Origin: a virus
DNA length: 35,140 nucleotides
IMG/VR virus record: IMGVR_UViG_3300044673_000115
Location: 1-35,140 of that record
Reading direction: 5' to 3' (one strand)
The notes under the pieces were generated by a model. That model saw nothing but the letters and a program-made list of their open reading frames with translations, was not told the DNA's origin and did no database searches. The translations under genes were made by a program, and so were the position numbers. The number at the start of each line of letters is the position of its first letter. Positions within the stretch are counted from its first letter, which is position 1. This document shows, in pieces, positions 14,852-20,582 of the stretch.

Positions 14852-15530
14852 GCTCCTCTCCGGCTTTCAATTCGTTTCCCAATTGTGGGTCAAAGGCTTG
14901 GTATACAAAATCGCAACCAATTGCCAAGTCTTTATGCGTCCCCACGTTCGTGTCAAGTTCGTCAAGAAAGCGTCCATTGATACAAGAGCGCCCAAGGAGC
15001 CGCTCCAATTTGGCCATGCGTTGAAAAGCCTCAGGAAAGTCCAAGCGTATTTTGTTCCAATACCCGGCTCCGCCCTTGACGCAACCAATACAATTGTTGT
15101 TGTTGTACCCAAGCCTATACATGGCCGGGAGTTCAATGCCATTGCGCTCAATTAGCCCTACGCAATCCGCCTTGGTGAGTCCGCGCTCAATGAGAGGGAA
15201 ACGAGCCGAGACCTCCGGGAATGACTTGCAAAAGCGCTCGGCCCTGTCTTGCTCCTCGAGTGTATACCCAAGATATTGGACGTCATCAACCTCTTGGAAT
15301 TTCAACCGGACCCGCTTCTTGAGTTCTACCGTGCATTTGGCTCCTCCGGGTCCATTTATATACCGCTCCTTTTCGATGACTTGGAAATGGTCACTATATT
15401 TATCCGCTTTCAACGTGACAATTGGCCGCCCAAGCCATTTCTCAACGTCAATGGCAAAGCGGTCATTGTCCAAGTGCTCCCCGCCAATGTAAATGCGGAC
15501 CAAGATAGCCTTGGGCACAAGCCAACCCAC
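14832..15530 (-). CDS. PAPS-reductase-like protein lacking an N-terminal PP-loop
   Basis: 232 residues from GTG 15530; GTG 15518 is an alternative and neither has a good ribosome site. The body matches phage phosphoadenosine-phosphosulfate-reductase-family proteins: IGGEHLDNDRFAIDVEKWLG (16-34), ERYINGPGGAKCTVELKKRV (55-74), LGYTLEEQDRAERF, GLTKADCVGLIERNGIELP and LGYNNNNCIGCVKGGAGYWN (140-159) with Cys147 and Cys150. The nucleotide-binding SGGxDS loop that should precede the first block is missing, because the frame upstream is non-coding in character to a TAG. Either the protein is a truncated or repurposed member, or its N-terminus lies in the overlapping frame 15410-15616 and is joined by a -1 shift or sequence error. 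Confidence 0.75.
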   Translation of the reverse strand: MGWLVPKAILVRIYIGGEHLDNDRFAIDVEKWLGRPIVTLKADKYSDHFQVIEKERYINGPGGAKCTVELKKRVRLKFQEVDDVQYLGYTLEEQDRAERFCKSFPEVSARFPLIERGLTKADCVGLIERNGIELPAMYRLGYNNNNCIGCVKGGAGYWNKIRLDFPEAFQRMAKLERLLGRSCINGRFLDELDTNVGTHKDLAIGCDFVYQAFDPQLGNELKAGEEHGPQNS

Positions 15531-15616
15531 AACGGCCGAGTTGGGCTCCCCTTCTTGTGCTCCCGGATTTCCGCAAGTATCGCGGCGGCAAGGTCCGCGC
15601 CCGAGGTGCCGGTCAT
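15410..15616 (-). CDS. Short ORF overlapping the PAPS-reductase-like gene
   Basis: 68 residues from ATG 15616, whose ATGA overlaps the upstream stop (15613-15615), matching the arrangement of its neighbours. The first 30 residues (MTGTSGADLAAAILAEIREH, then KKGSPTRPLW) read like protein, but the remainder lies antiphase to the well-conserved reductase frame and looks non-coding. It is therefore either a small gene ending in an overlap or the true N-terminus of the reductase read through a -1 shift around 15540-15560 (AAGAAGGGGAG). TSGAD is only faintly PP-loop-like. Confidence 0.35.
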   Translation of the reverse strand: MTGTSGADLAAAILAEIREHKKGSPTRPLWVGLCPRLSWSAFTLAGSTWTMTALPLTLRNGLGGQLSR

Positions 15617-15801
15617 GGTCTCGGCGCTCCGTGCGCCTCTACGTGGCGCTCGGCCCGGCATCCGGCGGCGATACTTGGGACAATCATATAGCCCCAAACG
15701 AGTCCGAAAAGGAAAACGGCCGCAACCACTATGAGCCGCTCCCCGCGCCGGTGGCGCTTGTAGACTTGGTAGGTCTCTCCGGGTCTCATTTCTCCGTCCA
15801 T
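15613..15801 (-). CDS. Small single-span membrane protein
   Basis: 62 residues from ATG 15801, with GAGAGG nine bases upstream; TTG 15807 is the alternative. A basic N-terminus (MRPGETYQVYKRHRRGER) is followed by one hydrophobic span, LIVVAAVFLFGLVWGYMIV (about 23-41), and a short polar tail. The charge pattern predicts the N-terminus in the cytoplasm. It could be a small inner-membrane host-takeover or superinfection factor, but nothing specific supports a function. Confidence 0.55.
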   Translation of the reverse strand: MDGEMRPGETYQVYKRHRRGERLIVVAAVFLFGLVWGYMIVPSIAAGCRAERHVEAHGAPRP

Positions 15802-15816
15802 GGTCAACGTCCTCTC

Positions 15817-16302
15817 TCAATAGGTGGTTGGAAAGTCTTGCGCGCCGCGCCGGCCAATCGGCGGAGGGCTTGCCTCGCTCCTGGGCTCATGCGTGGGCTT
15901 GCTCTTGCGGTGCTCATAATGGCCGGCAACGGCTTGGTTGCTCCATACATATCCGGCGGCCTCTCGAGCGCCAAAGTGAGTCAACTCAACTCCGCCAAGG
16001 TATTTGCCCCCCATGAATTCATTGTAATGGGCGCTTATGACTCCCAACCCCTCGAGGTGCTCCACGGCGCCCAGGATAGCGTTGCGGATTACTCGGGCGT
16101 CCGCCCTCATCTCATAGAGGCTTGAGTCCGGCCGCTTTGAATTGGTTGGGAGCGGAGGTTCCACGAGGCTCCCGGCGGCAAGGGCCACTTGCCAAAGCTC
16201 AACGGAGTCAAGCCGGCCCGGCGTGGCGGTCCCCGGTAGGTTGCTCCGGTAGAGTTGAAAGTAGATGACGTCCGCCAAGGTTCGCAACGGGTAGACGGTC
16301 AC
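15817..16302 (-). CDS. Hypothetical protein with possible winged-helix core
   Basis: 161 residues from GTG 16302, whose GTGA overlaps the upstream stop and which GGAG precedes. It begins VTVYPLRTLADVIYFQLYRS. The central segment (ARVIRNAILGAVEHLEGLGV, then ISAHYNEFMGGKYLGGVELT) has a helix-turn-helix plus wing appearance. The C-terminal 35 residues are polar and basic (EHRKSKPTHEPRSEASPPP), probably disordered. No known family is recognised. DNA binding is a weak inference. Confidence 0.55.
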   Translation of the reverse strand: MTVYPLRTLADVIYFQLYRSNLPGTATPGRLDSVELWQVALAAGSLVEPPLPTNSKRPDSSLYEMRADARVIRNAILGAVEHLEGLGVISAHYNEFMGGKYLGGVELTHFGAREAAGYVWSNQAVAGHYEHRKSKPTHEPRSEASPPPIGRRGAQDFPTTY

Positions 16303-16580
16303 GGCTTGGTCTCCTCAAACTCAAGGGCGAGTTGATAGTAGAGCTTTTGGGCCTCCTCTTCCCGCTCCACGCCGTCAATGGCCGGGCCCCGCTCCACTTT
16401 CTTGACTCCGGCCTCAACCACGGCGTCCGGCGTCCGTATGTACGCTCCGTCCTGGTCATCATGGTCCTCCGCTCGGAGGTCTTGGATACGGGCCACGGCA
16501 AGCGCAATGGCGCGGCTCGGGAGGGTTGCCAAGATTTCGATTTTCTCGTGCTGAAAGTGGACCGTGTAGAGGTACATCAT
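16299..16580 (-). CDS. Hypothetical protein
   Basis: 93 residues from ATG 16580, whose ATGA overlaps the upstream stop; a longer frame to 16721 lies over the upstream gene and is unlikely. It begins MMYLYTVHFQHEKIEILATL, then PSRAIALAVARIQDLRAED, a beta-alpha pattern seen in small phage proteins, and ends in an acidic helix (EREEEAQKLYYQLALEFEET). The next gene's GTG overlaps its TGA. Function unknown. Confidence 0.6.
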   Translation of the reverse strand: MMYLYTVHFQHEKIEILATLPSRAIALAVARIQDLRAEDHDDQDGAYIRTPDAVVEAGVKKVERGPAIDGVEREEEAQKLYYQLALEFEETKP

Positions 16581-16834
16581 GACGTTTTCCCCTTGGCTAT
16601 GATATTGAGATTGACCTCTTGGCTCTCTGGATTGTCTTGGAGGTAGACGCTCAGCATTGAGGCGTATTCCTTGGCCGATAGCGGCCGGACCGTCACGAGG
16701 GCCCAAAGGTTGCCGTCCCAAGTCTCCTCAATGAATTCCCGGACCTCCTCCGATGACTCCGCCAACAAATAGGTGACGGCGTACCCGGCGCCCTCCGTGG
16801 GCTCTTGTGGATGCCGTAGCTCAAACCAAGTCAC
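16577..16834 (-). CDS. Hypothetical acidic protein
   Basis: 85 residues from GTG 16834 (GTGA overlap with the upstream stop; GGAGG six bases before it). It begins VTWFELRHPQEPTEGAGYAV, followed by YLLAESSEEVREFIEETWDG and LWALVTVRPLSAKEYASML. The strand-helix-strand layout and small acidic size resemble early phage accessory proteins, some of which are inhibitors of host enzymes, but no family is recognised. Confidence 0.6.
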   Translation of the reverse strand: MTWFELRHPQEPTEGAGYAVTYLLAESSEEVREFIEETWDGNLWALVTVRPLSAKEYASMLSVYLQDNPESQEVNLNIIAKGKTS

Positions 16835-17280
16835 TTTTGTCCTCCCTCGTGGAGCACGTAGGTCCCGTCCGCAATTCCCTCGTGGAATTCCTTGAGGGCG
16901 ATAGTGACAAAGCCTTGACGGTTGCGGCCGGTGGAGGCGGAGCGGTCATTGGGTATGGGGTTGGGCCATGATACTCTCGAGGCCGTGACCTTGGAGAGCG
17001 TCAACGTGGCAAGAGTAGGCGCAAAAAGGTAGCTTTGGCCGGCGGCAACCGGCACGGAGGGGAGGGGTCCGATATTTGCGGACCTCCTGGGCCTTGCAAG
17101 GAGGCGCTCAATGGATTTGAGGCTTTCTCGGGCCTCAGCAACCAAGCCGCGCAATTGAGCGTTGCGGAGCTTGGAGTAGGCACGCCGGCGCTCCCTGTAT
17201 ATCCTCCCAAACTCTTGACGCATTGCCTCAATGGAGAGGCCGGTGCGGCAACCATGCTCTATGACTTGCTCCACGGTCAT
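16831..17280 (-). CDS. First gene of the minus-strand block, hypothetical
   Basis: 149 residues from ATG 17280, chosen over 17331 because GGAGGG stands eight bases upstream. The N-terminal 70 residues are helical and basic (MTVEQVIEHGCRTGLSIEAM, RQEFGRIYRERRRAYSKLRN, ESLKSIERLLARPRR) with a helix-turn-helix flavour around GLSIEAMRQEFG. The C-terminal part is beta-like (SYLFAPTLATLTLSKVTASR, FVTIALKEFHEG). As the promoter-proximal gene it would be expressed first. A regulatory role is possible but unproven. Confidence 0.6.
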   Translation of the reverse strand: MTVEQVIEHGCRTGLSIEAMRQEFGRIYRERRRAYSKLRNAQLRGLVAEARESLKSIERLLARPRRSANIGPLPSVPVAAGQSYLFAPTLATLTLSKVTASRVSWPNPIPNDRSASTGRNRQGFVTIALKEFHEGIADGTYVLHEGGQK

Positions 17281-17332
17281 GGCTATTTCCCTCCCTCGAG
17301 GAGCACGTACAACGGATAGAGGGGGGAGCAAT

Positions 17333-17350
17333 ATACCGTGTTTCCGGTAT
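17333..17350 (-). promoter_or_regulatory. Operator-like dyad over the minus-strand leader
   Basis: ATACCG (17333-17338) and CGGTAT (17345-17350) form a perfect 6-bp dyad with a 6-nt spacer, about 50 bases upstream of the first minus-strand gene. On the minus strand CGGTAT runs into ACCG.. and TATATT-like DNA, so the site could overlap the -10 of the main leftward promoter. No strong -35 is visible. Confidence 0.4.
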
Positions 17351-17420
17351 TGCCCAGGAGGGCACGGATTTGGATATTGCGAGGGAGGAGGAGCGCTATA
17401 TGGGTTGGGCTAAAAAAGAA

Positions 17421-17496
17421 ACCGGTTGCAAGTCCTACCCCTTGAGGGGAGCTTGTAGAGTTTCCGACAATGGGCGTGACGGAGCAAGCAACCGGT
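17421..17496. repeat. Inverted repeat ACCGGTTGC ... GCAACCGGT
   Basis: Perfect 9-bp arms at 17421-17429 and 17488-17496, separated by 58 bp. The left arm overlaps the palindrome AACCGGTT. Paired sites at this spacing are typical of operators bound cooperatively by one dimeric regulator, although a long hairpin is also possible. Confidence 0.55.
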
Positions 17497-17531
17497 CCGC
17501 TTTCAATCTCTCGAGGCATGGTAACAAGTCC

Positions 17532-17565
17532 CCTAAAATGGAAAAAGACTCTTTTAGGAGAGTCT
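17532..17565 (+). promoter_or_regulatory. Two mutually exclusive stem-loops
   Basis: CCTAAAA (17532-17538) can pair with TTTTAGG (17552-17558), and AGACTCT (17546-17552) can pair with AGAGTCT (17559-17565). The partners overlap, so only one hairpin can form at a time. Together with the T9 tract 150 bases downstream this has the look of an attenuator or other RNA switch in a plus-strand leader. The pairing is seen in sequence; the role is inferred. Confidence 0.4.
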
Positions 17566-17620
17566 CTCGGGGTATCCTGTTACTACCCAACCGCAACATG
17601 GGTTACGGTTTTAGCAAAAT

Positions 17621-17646
17621 AGCATATATTATCGGAAATATATGCT
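17621..17646. promoter_or_regulatory. 26-bp AT-rich palindrome AGCATATAT-N8-ATATATGCT
   Basis: Perfect 9-bp arms at 17621-17629 and 17638-17646 around TATCGGAA, flanked by AAAAT and TTTTC that nearly extend the symmetry. It is embedded in a short AT-rich island in a roughly 60 percent GC genome. Promoter-like hexamers overlap it on the plus strand (TTACGG, then TATATT with a 16-bp spacer). It is a strong candidate operator or origin element. Confidence 0.5.
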
Positions 17647-17693
17647 TTTCACTATGTCGGGAAACTCTACGCCGTAAACCTACAAAAAGTCCT

Positions 17694-17725
17694 CCTCATT
17701 GTCAAGAGGTAACGGGTTTTTTTTT
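17694..17725 (+). terminator. Weak plus-strand terminator or attenuator
   Basis: A short CCTC/GAGG stem (17694-17697 with 17706-17709) is followed seven bases later by nine Ts (17717-17725). The stem is weak, but the T tract is the longest in the region. It could end a leader transcript starting near 17650. Confidence 0.3.
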
Positions 17726-17768
17726 CGTGCTTTCCGTCATGGCGCCGGCCGGTTCAAGTCCTTATCTT

Positions 17769-17796
17769 TTGAGCATCTCTCTTTTTGAGGGATAAA
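17769..17796 (+). promoter_or_regulatory. Possible plus-strand promoter
   Basis: TTGAGC (17769-17774), a 16-bp spacer and GATAAA (17791-17796) lie about 60 bases before the first plus-strand gene, which has GAGGAGG upstream of its ATG. Hexamer matches are moderate. Confidence 0.35.
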
Positions 17797-17854
17797 GCGG
17801 CTTATAGGCGGAGGCAATACGGAAAGTGCTTGCGGTTGCCTGAGGAGGGGCAAG

Positions 17855-18202
17855 ATGCACAAGTATACCGCTTTGGACCGTTACAAGGCAAGAATTGTCA
17901 ACGGTAACTTGGAGGAGTTCATAGAGGACGTCCAAGCTATCTATACGGGCGAAATGACGTATGACAGACTTGCCTTGCGTTGGGGTATTTTGAACAAGCA
18001 AGGGCTCCCGGTGAGGAAATTGGCCTGGGAGCTTGCCCGGTCTCTCGTGGACGTTGTGATTGTGGCCAAGAGGGAAACCTTGGAGGATTACGAGCTACGC
18101 CTCTCCGCCGCCCGTGAGTCGCTCGAGGCGGAAAGCGTAACGGTCAACAATTTACGGCGCGGCCGGTCCAATGTCCTCCCCTTTGAGCCGCATAGTCGCT
18201 AA
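17855..18202 (+). CDS. Plus-strand gene 1, candidate regulator
   Basis: 115 residues, MHKYTALDRYKARIVNGNLE, with a strong GAGGAGGGG ribosome site. It is mostly helical. The segment IYTGEMTYDRLALRWGIL resembles a helix-turn-helix (TYDRLALRWGI), followed by a helical, coiled-coil-like stretch (LAWELARSLVDVVIVAKRET, LEDYELRLSAARESLEAES) and a basic tail (NNLRRGRS). The divergent position next to a dyad-rich control region is where a phage regulator is expected. No family is recognised, so regulation is inferred from location and pattern. Confidence 0.6.
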   Translation: MHKYTALDRYKARIVNGNLEEFIEDVQAIYTGEMTYDRLALRWGILNKQGLPVRKLAWELARSLVDVVIVAKRETLEDYELRLSAARESLEAESVTVNNLRRGRSNVLPFEPHSR

Positions 18203-18404
18203 GCTCTCGAGGCTCCCAGGCACGGAGTTGGTGAGGCTCCTTGGTCTCTTGGCCAATGAGCGGTCAAACAATTGGCAAATATGTAAAGCGTATCCCCTCC
18301 TCTCCGTTATCGAGGTCCAATTGCTTAGAGACCATTTTGCGGCTTTCTATTTGGAGGTCTCTGAGCTAATAAGCAAACGCCAAGCGGAGCGTTGGGCAAG
18401 TTAA
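18171..18404 (+). CDS. Plus-strand gene 2, hypothetical
   Basis: 77 residues from ATG 18171, overlapping gene 1 by 32 bases in another frame. It begins MSSPLSRIVAKLSRLPGTEL, then VRLLGLLANERSNNWQICKA and LLRDHFAAFYLEVSELISKR. It is helical, basic and Leu-rich. No clear ribosome site precedes the ATG, so expression would rely on coupling to gene 1. The frame ends just before the well-marked start of gene 3. Real but uncharacterised is the most likely reading. Confidence 0.5.
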   Translation: MSSPLSRIVAKLSRLPGTELVRLLGLLANERSNNWQICKAYPLLSVIEVQLLRDHFAAFYLEVSELISKRQAERWAS

Positions 18405-18421
18405 TCACAAGGAGGTCATCC

Positions 18422-18739
18422 ATGCAACCCTCTACTCTCATGTCATTGGCTTTCTATGTCGGCATTTGCGCCGCCGTTGGTCATTGGAATAGATTGCGCG
18501 GGAATAGTTTTGCCGTTGGCTTTGTGCTCAGCTTTGTCACGTTCATTGTGCCGGCTGTGATATTTATTGCTCTCACCAAAAAGAACGATGCAAAGCTCTT
18601 GGAGCGCTCCATTGCCGCCGGCGCCCTCAAGCGTTGCCCGGCGTGTGCTGAGACTATCAAAGCGGAGGCGCTCAAGTGCAAACATTGTGGGAGCGCCGTG
18701 GACGGCACGGTGCATATCCGTCCGCTCGGCAAGCTTTGA
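18422..18739 (+). CDS. Membrane-anchored zinc-ribbon protein
   Basis: 105 residues from ATG 18422, chosen because AAGGAGG lies six bases before it. Two hydrophobic segments occupy about 5-22 (TLMSLAFYVGICAAVG) and 35-54 (VGFVLSFVTFIVPAVIFIAL). A helix then leads into a C-terminal zinc ribbon: CPACAETIKAEALKCKHCGS, with four Cys as CxxC...CxxC in the UPF0547-like pattern. The zinc ribbon should face the cytoplasm. Such proteins are common in bacterial genomes with unknown function. In a phage it could act in superinfection exclusion or membrane association of phage DNA or proteins. It ends before the convergent terminator. Confidence 0.75.
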   Translation: MQPSTLMSLAFYVGICAAVGHWNRLRGNSFAVGFVLSFVTFIVPAVIFIALTKKNDAKLLERSIAAGALKRCPACAETIKAEALKCKHCGSAVDGTVHIRPLGKL

Positions 18740-18760
18740 GCCGTCCACGGCTCCGGCTAT

Positions 18761-18800
18761 AAAAAACCCAAGGCATCCGGGGACCGGCCGGACGCCTTGG
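18761..18800 (-). terminator. Intrinsic terminator ending the minus-strand block
   Basis: On the minus strand CCAAGGC-g-TCCGG (18800-18788) and CCGGA-t-GCCTTGG (18780-18768) form a 12-bp stem with one mismatch, followed by a G and TTTTTT (18766-18761). It lies between the last minus-strand gene and the end of the convergent plus-strand cluster, where a terminator is expected. Confidence 0.85.
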
Positions 18801-18846
18801 AGAACATTGGCGGAGGGATTTACTTGCGGGATGGTTCGGTGGGAGG

Positions 18847-19542
18847 TTAGTGCGGAATTCCTACGAGCCGGGCGCCGGCGAAATAGAACGGAGAGCGGTT
18901 GCCCTCTTTGGGGTCCGTCAACGGCATGATGACGCCGGCGCCGAGCCAACCGATATGAGCGTAGGCACCAACTCCAATGTTGGTGCCATATCCTCCCAAA
19001 ACGTCAAGAGAAAAAAAGGTATTCCAGGAGGCAAGCGGCAACTCATCCCGGACCTTTTCCTTGACGGGGATTGCGAGGCCAAACGGCCGGAGCGCCAAGC
19101 TCCGTATATAAAAGCGGTTGACAGGCGGACCGTATAGCTCAGCGTCAAGGGTCACTTGGGTCCGCGTCTCCGCGCTGAGCGTGTCCTCCCCTTGGTGGAG
19201 TGTCGCCGCCACGGTCACGGTGGACGTATCGGTGCCTCTCCAATGATAGACCGGCGGCTCCCCCGCCTCCGGCGAAATGTAGACCGTATCCGGCGCCGGC
19301 CACGGCCGGCCGGCGAGGCGCTCCAAGACGCGGATGCGCTCAAGCGCCTGGGAATAGGTCACGGAGTCCACGGTGCCCTCCACGGGCTTTGAAATGACGG
19401 GCCCTACGTCAATGGTTGCGGGGACGGTCGTGGCCTCCTCATGCACGGTGGAGCGTCCCCAAAAGAATCCCCCGGCAATCAAGGCGGCCATGACAAGGAT
19501 GACCACGAGGCCAAGGGCGGCATATCCTTTGAGTGAATCCAT
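18847..19542 (-). CDS. Membrane-anchored protein of the lysis region (spanin-like position)
   Basis: 231 residues, MDSLKGYAALGLVVILVMAA, with one N-terminal membrane span (about 9-30) and FFWGRSTVHEEA after it. A helical middle (SVTYSQALERIRVLERLAGR) is followed by beta-rich segments (YHWRGTDTSTVTVAATLHQG, LDAELYGPPVNRFYIRSLAL). The C-terminal third is Gly/aromatic-rich with alternating strands (FFSLDVLGGYGTNIGVGAYA, HIGWLGAGVIMPL), like an outer-membrane-facing domain. The outline resembles DUF6808-type phage proteins. As the last gene after the holin-like and DUF5675 genes it may bridge the envelope like a spanin; this is inferred. Confidence 0.55.
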   Translation of the reverse strand: MDSLKGYAALGLVVILVMAALIAGGFFWGRSTVHEEATTVPATIDVGPVISKPVEGTVDSVTYSQALERIRVLERLAGRPWPAPDTVYISPEAGEPPVYHWRGTDTSTVTVAATLHQGEDTLSAETRTQVTLDAELYGPPVNRFYIRSLALRPFGLAIPVKEKVRDELPLASWNTFFSLDVLGGYGTNIGVGAYAHIGWLGAGVIMPLTDPKEGNRSPFYFAGARLVGIPH

Positions 19543-19551
19543 ACAAACCTC

Positions 19552-19992
19552 CTAAAAAAGTGAGTCAATAACGGACAACGTTAGGCCCTCCCCGCTCAGT
19601 ATCGGAGCGGCGAGGAGCGGGTAGATGCGGTCATAGGCAAGCTTTGAGTTGAGAAGCTCGGACGCTCCGCCGTCCCATATTGCGTGGGCGGTGTCCGCCA
19701 CTAAAATGCAACCGTCCGTTTCCGTCTCCCGGTTGCCTGGATGCAACAAAATGAAATCAAAGCCGGGCACGTTTTGAACGTGGAGCAAGTCGTGGCCATA
19801 TCGCGGTGTGAATTTCGGAGACTTGTGAAAGCCAACCGGATAGTCCCCCGCCGGTATCCGGGTCTCCCCCTTGAGCTTGACGTCCCGGTATTCATCCTCC
19901 AAGGTGAAACATAGAAACTTGCCATTGAGGCAAAGCAAGCCCAGGGTATCCACGGCCGAGGACTTGAAACGTATCAATTGAGCGTATTGCAT
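19552..19992 (-). CDS. DUF5675-family protein, candidate cell-wall hydrolase or endolysin
   Basis: 146 residues from ATG 19992 with AAAAGGA upstream. The family pattern is clear: GKFLCFTLEDEYRDVKLKGE, TRIPAGDYPVGFHKSPKF, LLHVQNVPGFDFILLHPGNR, TDGCILVAD and a late YDRIYPLL. His within ILLHPGN and Cys within DGCI recall the HxxG ... GC arrangement of L,D-transpeptidase-like enzymes. DUF5675 proteins are frequent beside phage lysis genes, and a peptidoglycan-directed role is the usual inference. It lies between a holin-like gene and an envelope-anchored protein gene, downstream of a terminator. Confidence 0.75.
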   Translation of the reverse strand: MQYAQLIRFKSSAVDTLGLLCLNGKFLCFTLEDEYRDVKLKGETRIPAGDYPVGFHKSPKFTPRYGHDLLHVQNVPGFDFILLHPGNRETETDGCILVADTAHAIWDGGASELLNSKLAYDRIYPLLAAPILSGEGLTLSVIDSLF

Positions 19993-20021
19993 GGCGTTCC
20001 TTTTGCGCTTGTGAGAGGGTC

Positions 20022-20064
20022 AAAAAAAGTGGGCTCCGGCGCCGGAGGCGTGCAACCGGAGCCC
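20022..20064 (-). terminator. Strong intrinsic terminator between holin-like and DUF5675 genes
   Basis: GGGCTCCGG (20031-20039) and CCGGAGCCC (20056-20064) form a perfect 9-bp stem; on the minus strand AC and then seven Ts (20028-20022) follow. It would cut tail-operon transcription before the last two genes, so these need read-through or their own promoter. Confidence 0.85.
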
Positions 20065-20066
20065 TT

Positions 20067-20101
20067 GCCATGGTCCGTGGGGAGGCGCCACGGGAGCCAT
20101 G
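20067..20101 (-). other. Second hairpin next to the terminator
   Basis: CCATGG and CCGTGG (20067-20080) pair with CCACGG and CCATGG (20088-20102, with a gag bulge). No T tract directly follows. It stands immediately upstream of the 20022-20064 terminator on the minus strand and may strengthen pausing or protect the 3' end of the upstream mRNA. Confidence 0.5.
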
Positions 20102-20104
20102 GAC

Positions 20105-20548
20105 TCAGCCGCCGCTTGGCGGCTTAGCGGCGCGGGTCACGAAAGACCCGGTGCCGTTGAGTGCCGAGTTGCCAACGTAGGCCGTCATAAAAACCGTCCA
20201 AACGGCAAAGCCTGAGACCGGCCACATATCCGTTGGCGAGGTTTTCCAAAGCAACATGAGCGCCCCGATATTGGCCACAATGGCCGAGACCGTTTGGCCC
20301 ATGTTGGTGAGGAGATAGGCGCCGAGCCCCTCCGCAATGGAGCCTCTCGTGAATCCCTTGGCCCAATGGCCGAGCATCCCGAGGGCGAGGACCCCAAAGT
20401 AGATGACGGGAGGGAAAAACGGGAGGACCGGCTCCGTGGCCGGCGGCGTCTCCGGTTGCGCCATGGCAAACGCCACGGCAACCAAGAGCATGAGGAGGAG
20501 GGCCACGAGGTAGCGGCCGCGCTCCGTGAGGTTACGTACCTGAATCAT
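20105..20548 (-). CDS. Holin-like multi-span membrane protein
   Basis: 147 residues from ATG 20548, with AGAGGT six bases upstream; a longer frame to 20632 overlaps the upstream gene. A signal-like first span, YLVALLLMLLVAVAFAMAQ (about 13-31), is followed by an acidic Pro-rich loop and further hydrophobic stretches at FFPPVIYFGVLALGMLGHW, VSAIVANIGALMLLW and GFAVWTVFMTAYVG. Three or four spans, small size and a location just before DUF5675 fit a holin. The N-terminal span may be a cleavable signal or an anchor. No family match is recognised. Confidence 0.55.
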   Translation of the reverse strand: MIQVRNLTERGRYLVALLLMLLVAVAFAMAQPETPPATEPVLPFFPPVIYFGVLALGMLGHWAKGFTRGSIAEGLGAYLLTNMGQTVSAIVANIGALMLLWKTSPTDMWPVSGFAVWTVFMTAYVGNSALNGTGSFVTRAAKPPSGG

Positions 20549-20582
20549 AGAGACCTCTTTGGTTGGTGAGTTGTTCGGTTGA

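Larger units (their letters stand above)
17281..17854. promoter_or_regulatory. Divergent control region, 574 bp without genes
   Basis: This gap separates the minus-strand block from the plus-strand cluster and holds many dyads, listed separately: 17333-17350, 17421-17429 with 17488-17496, 17546-17565, 17621-17646, and a T9 tract at 17717-17725. AACCG or its complement CGGTT recurs near 17420, 17424, 17490, 17589 and 17606. It contains the most AT-rich patch I noticed. It probably combines divergent promoters, operators and possibly the replication origin. I see no tRNA or protein-coding frame that looks real. Confidence 0.65.
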
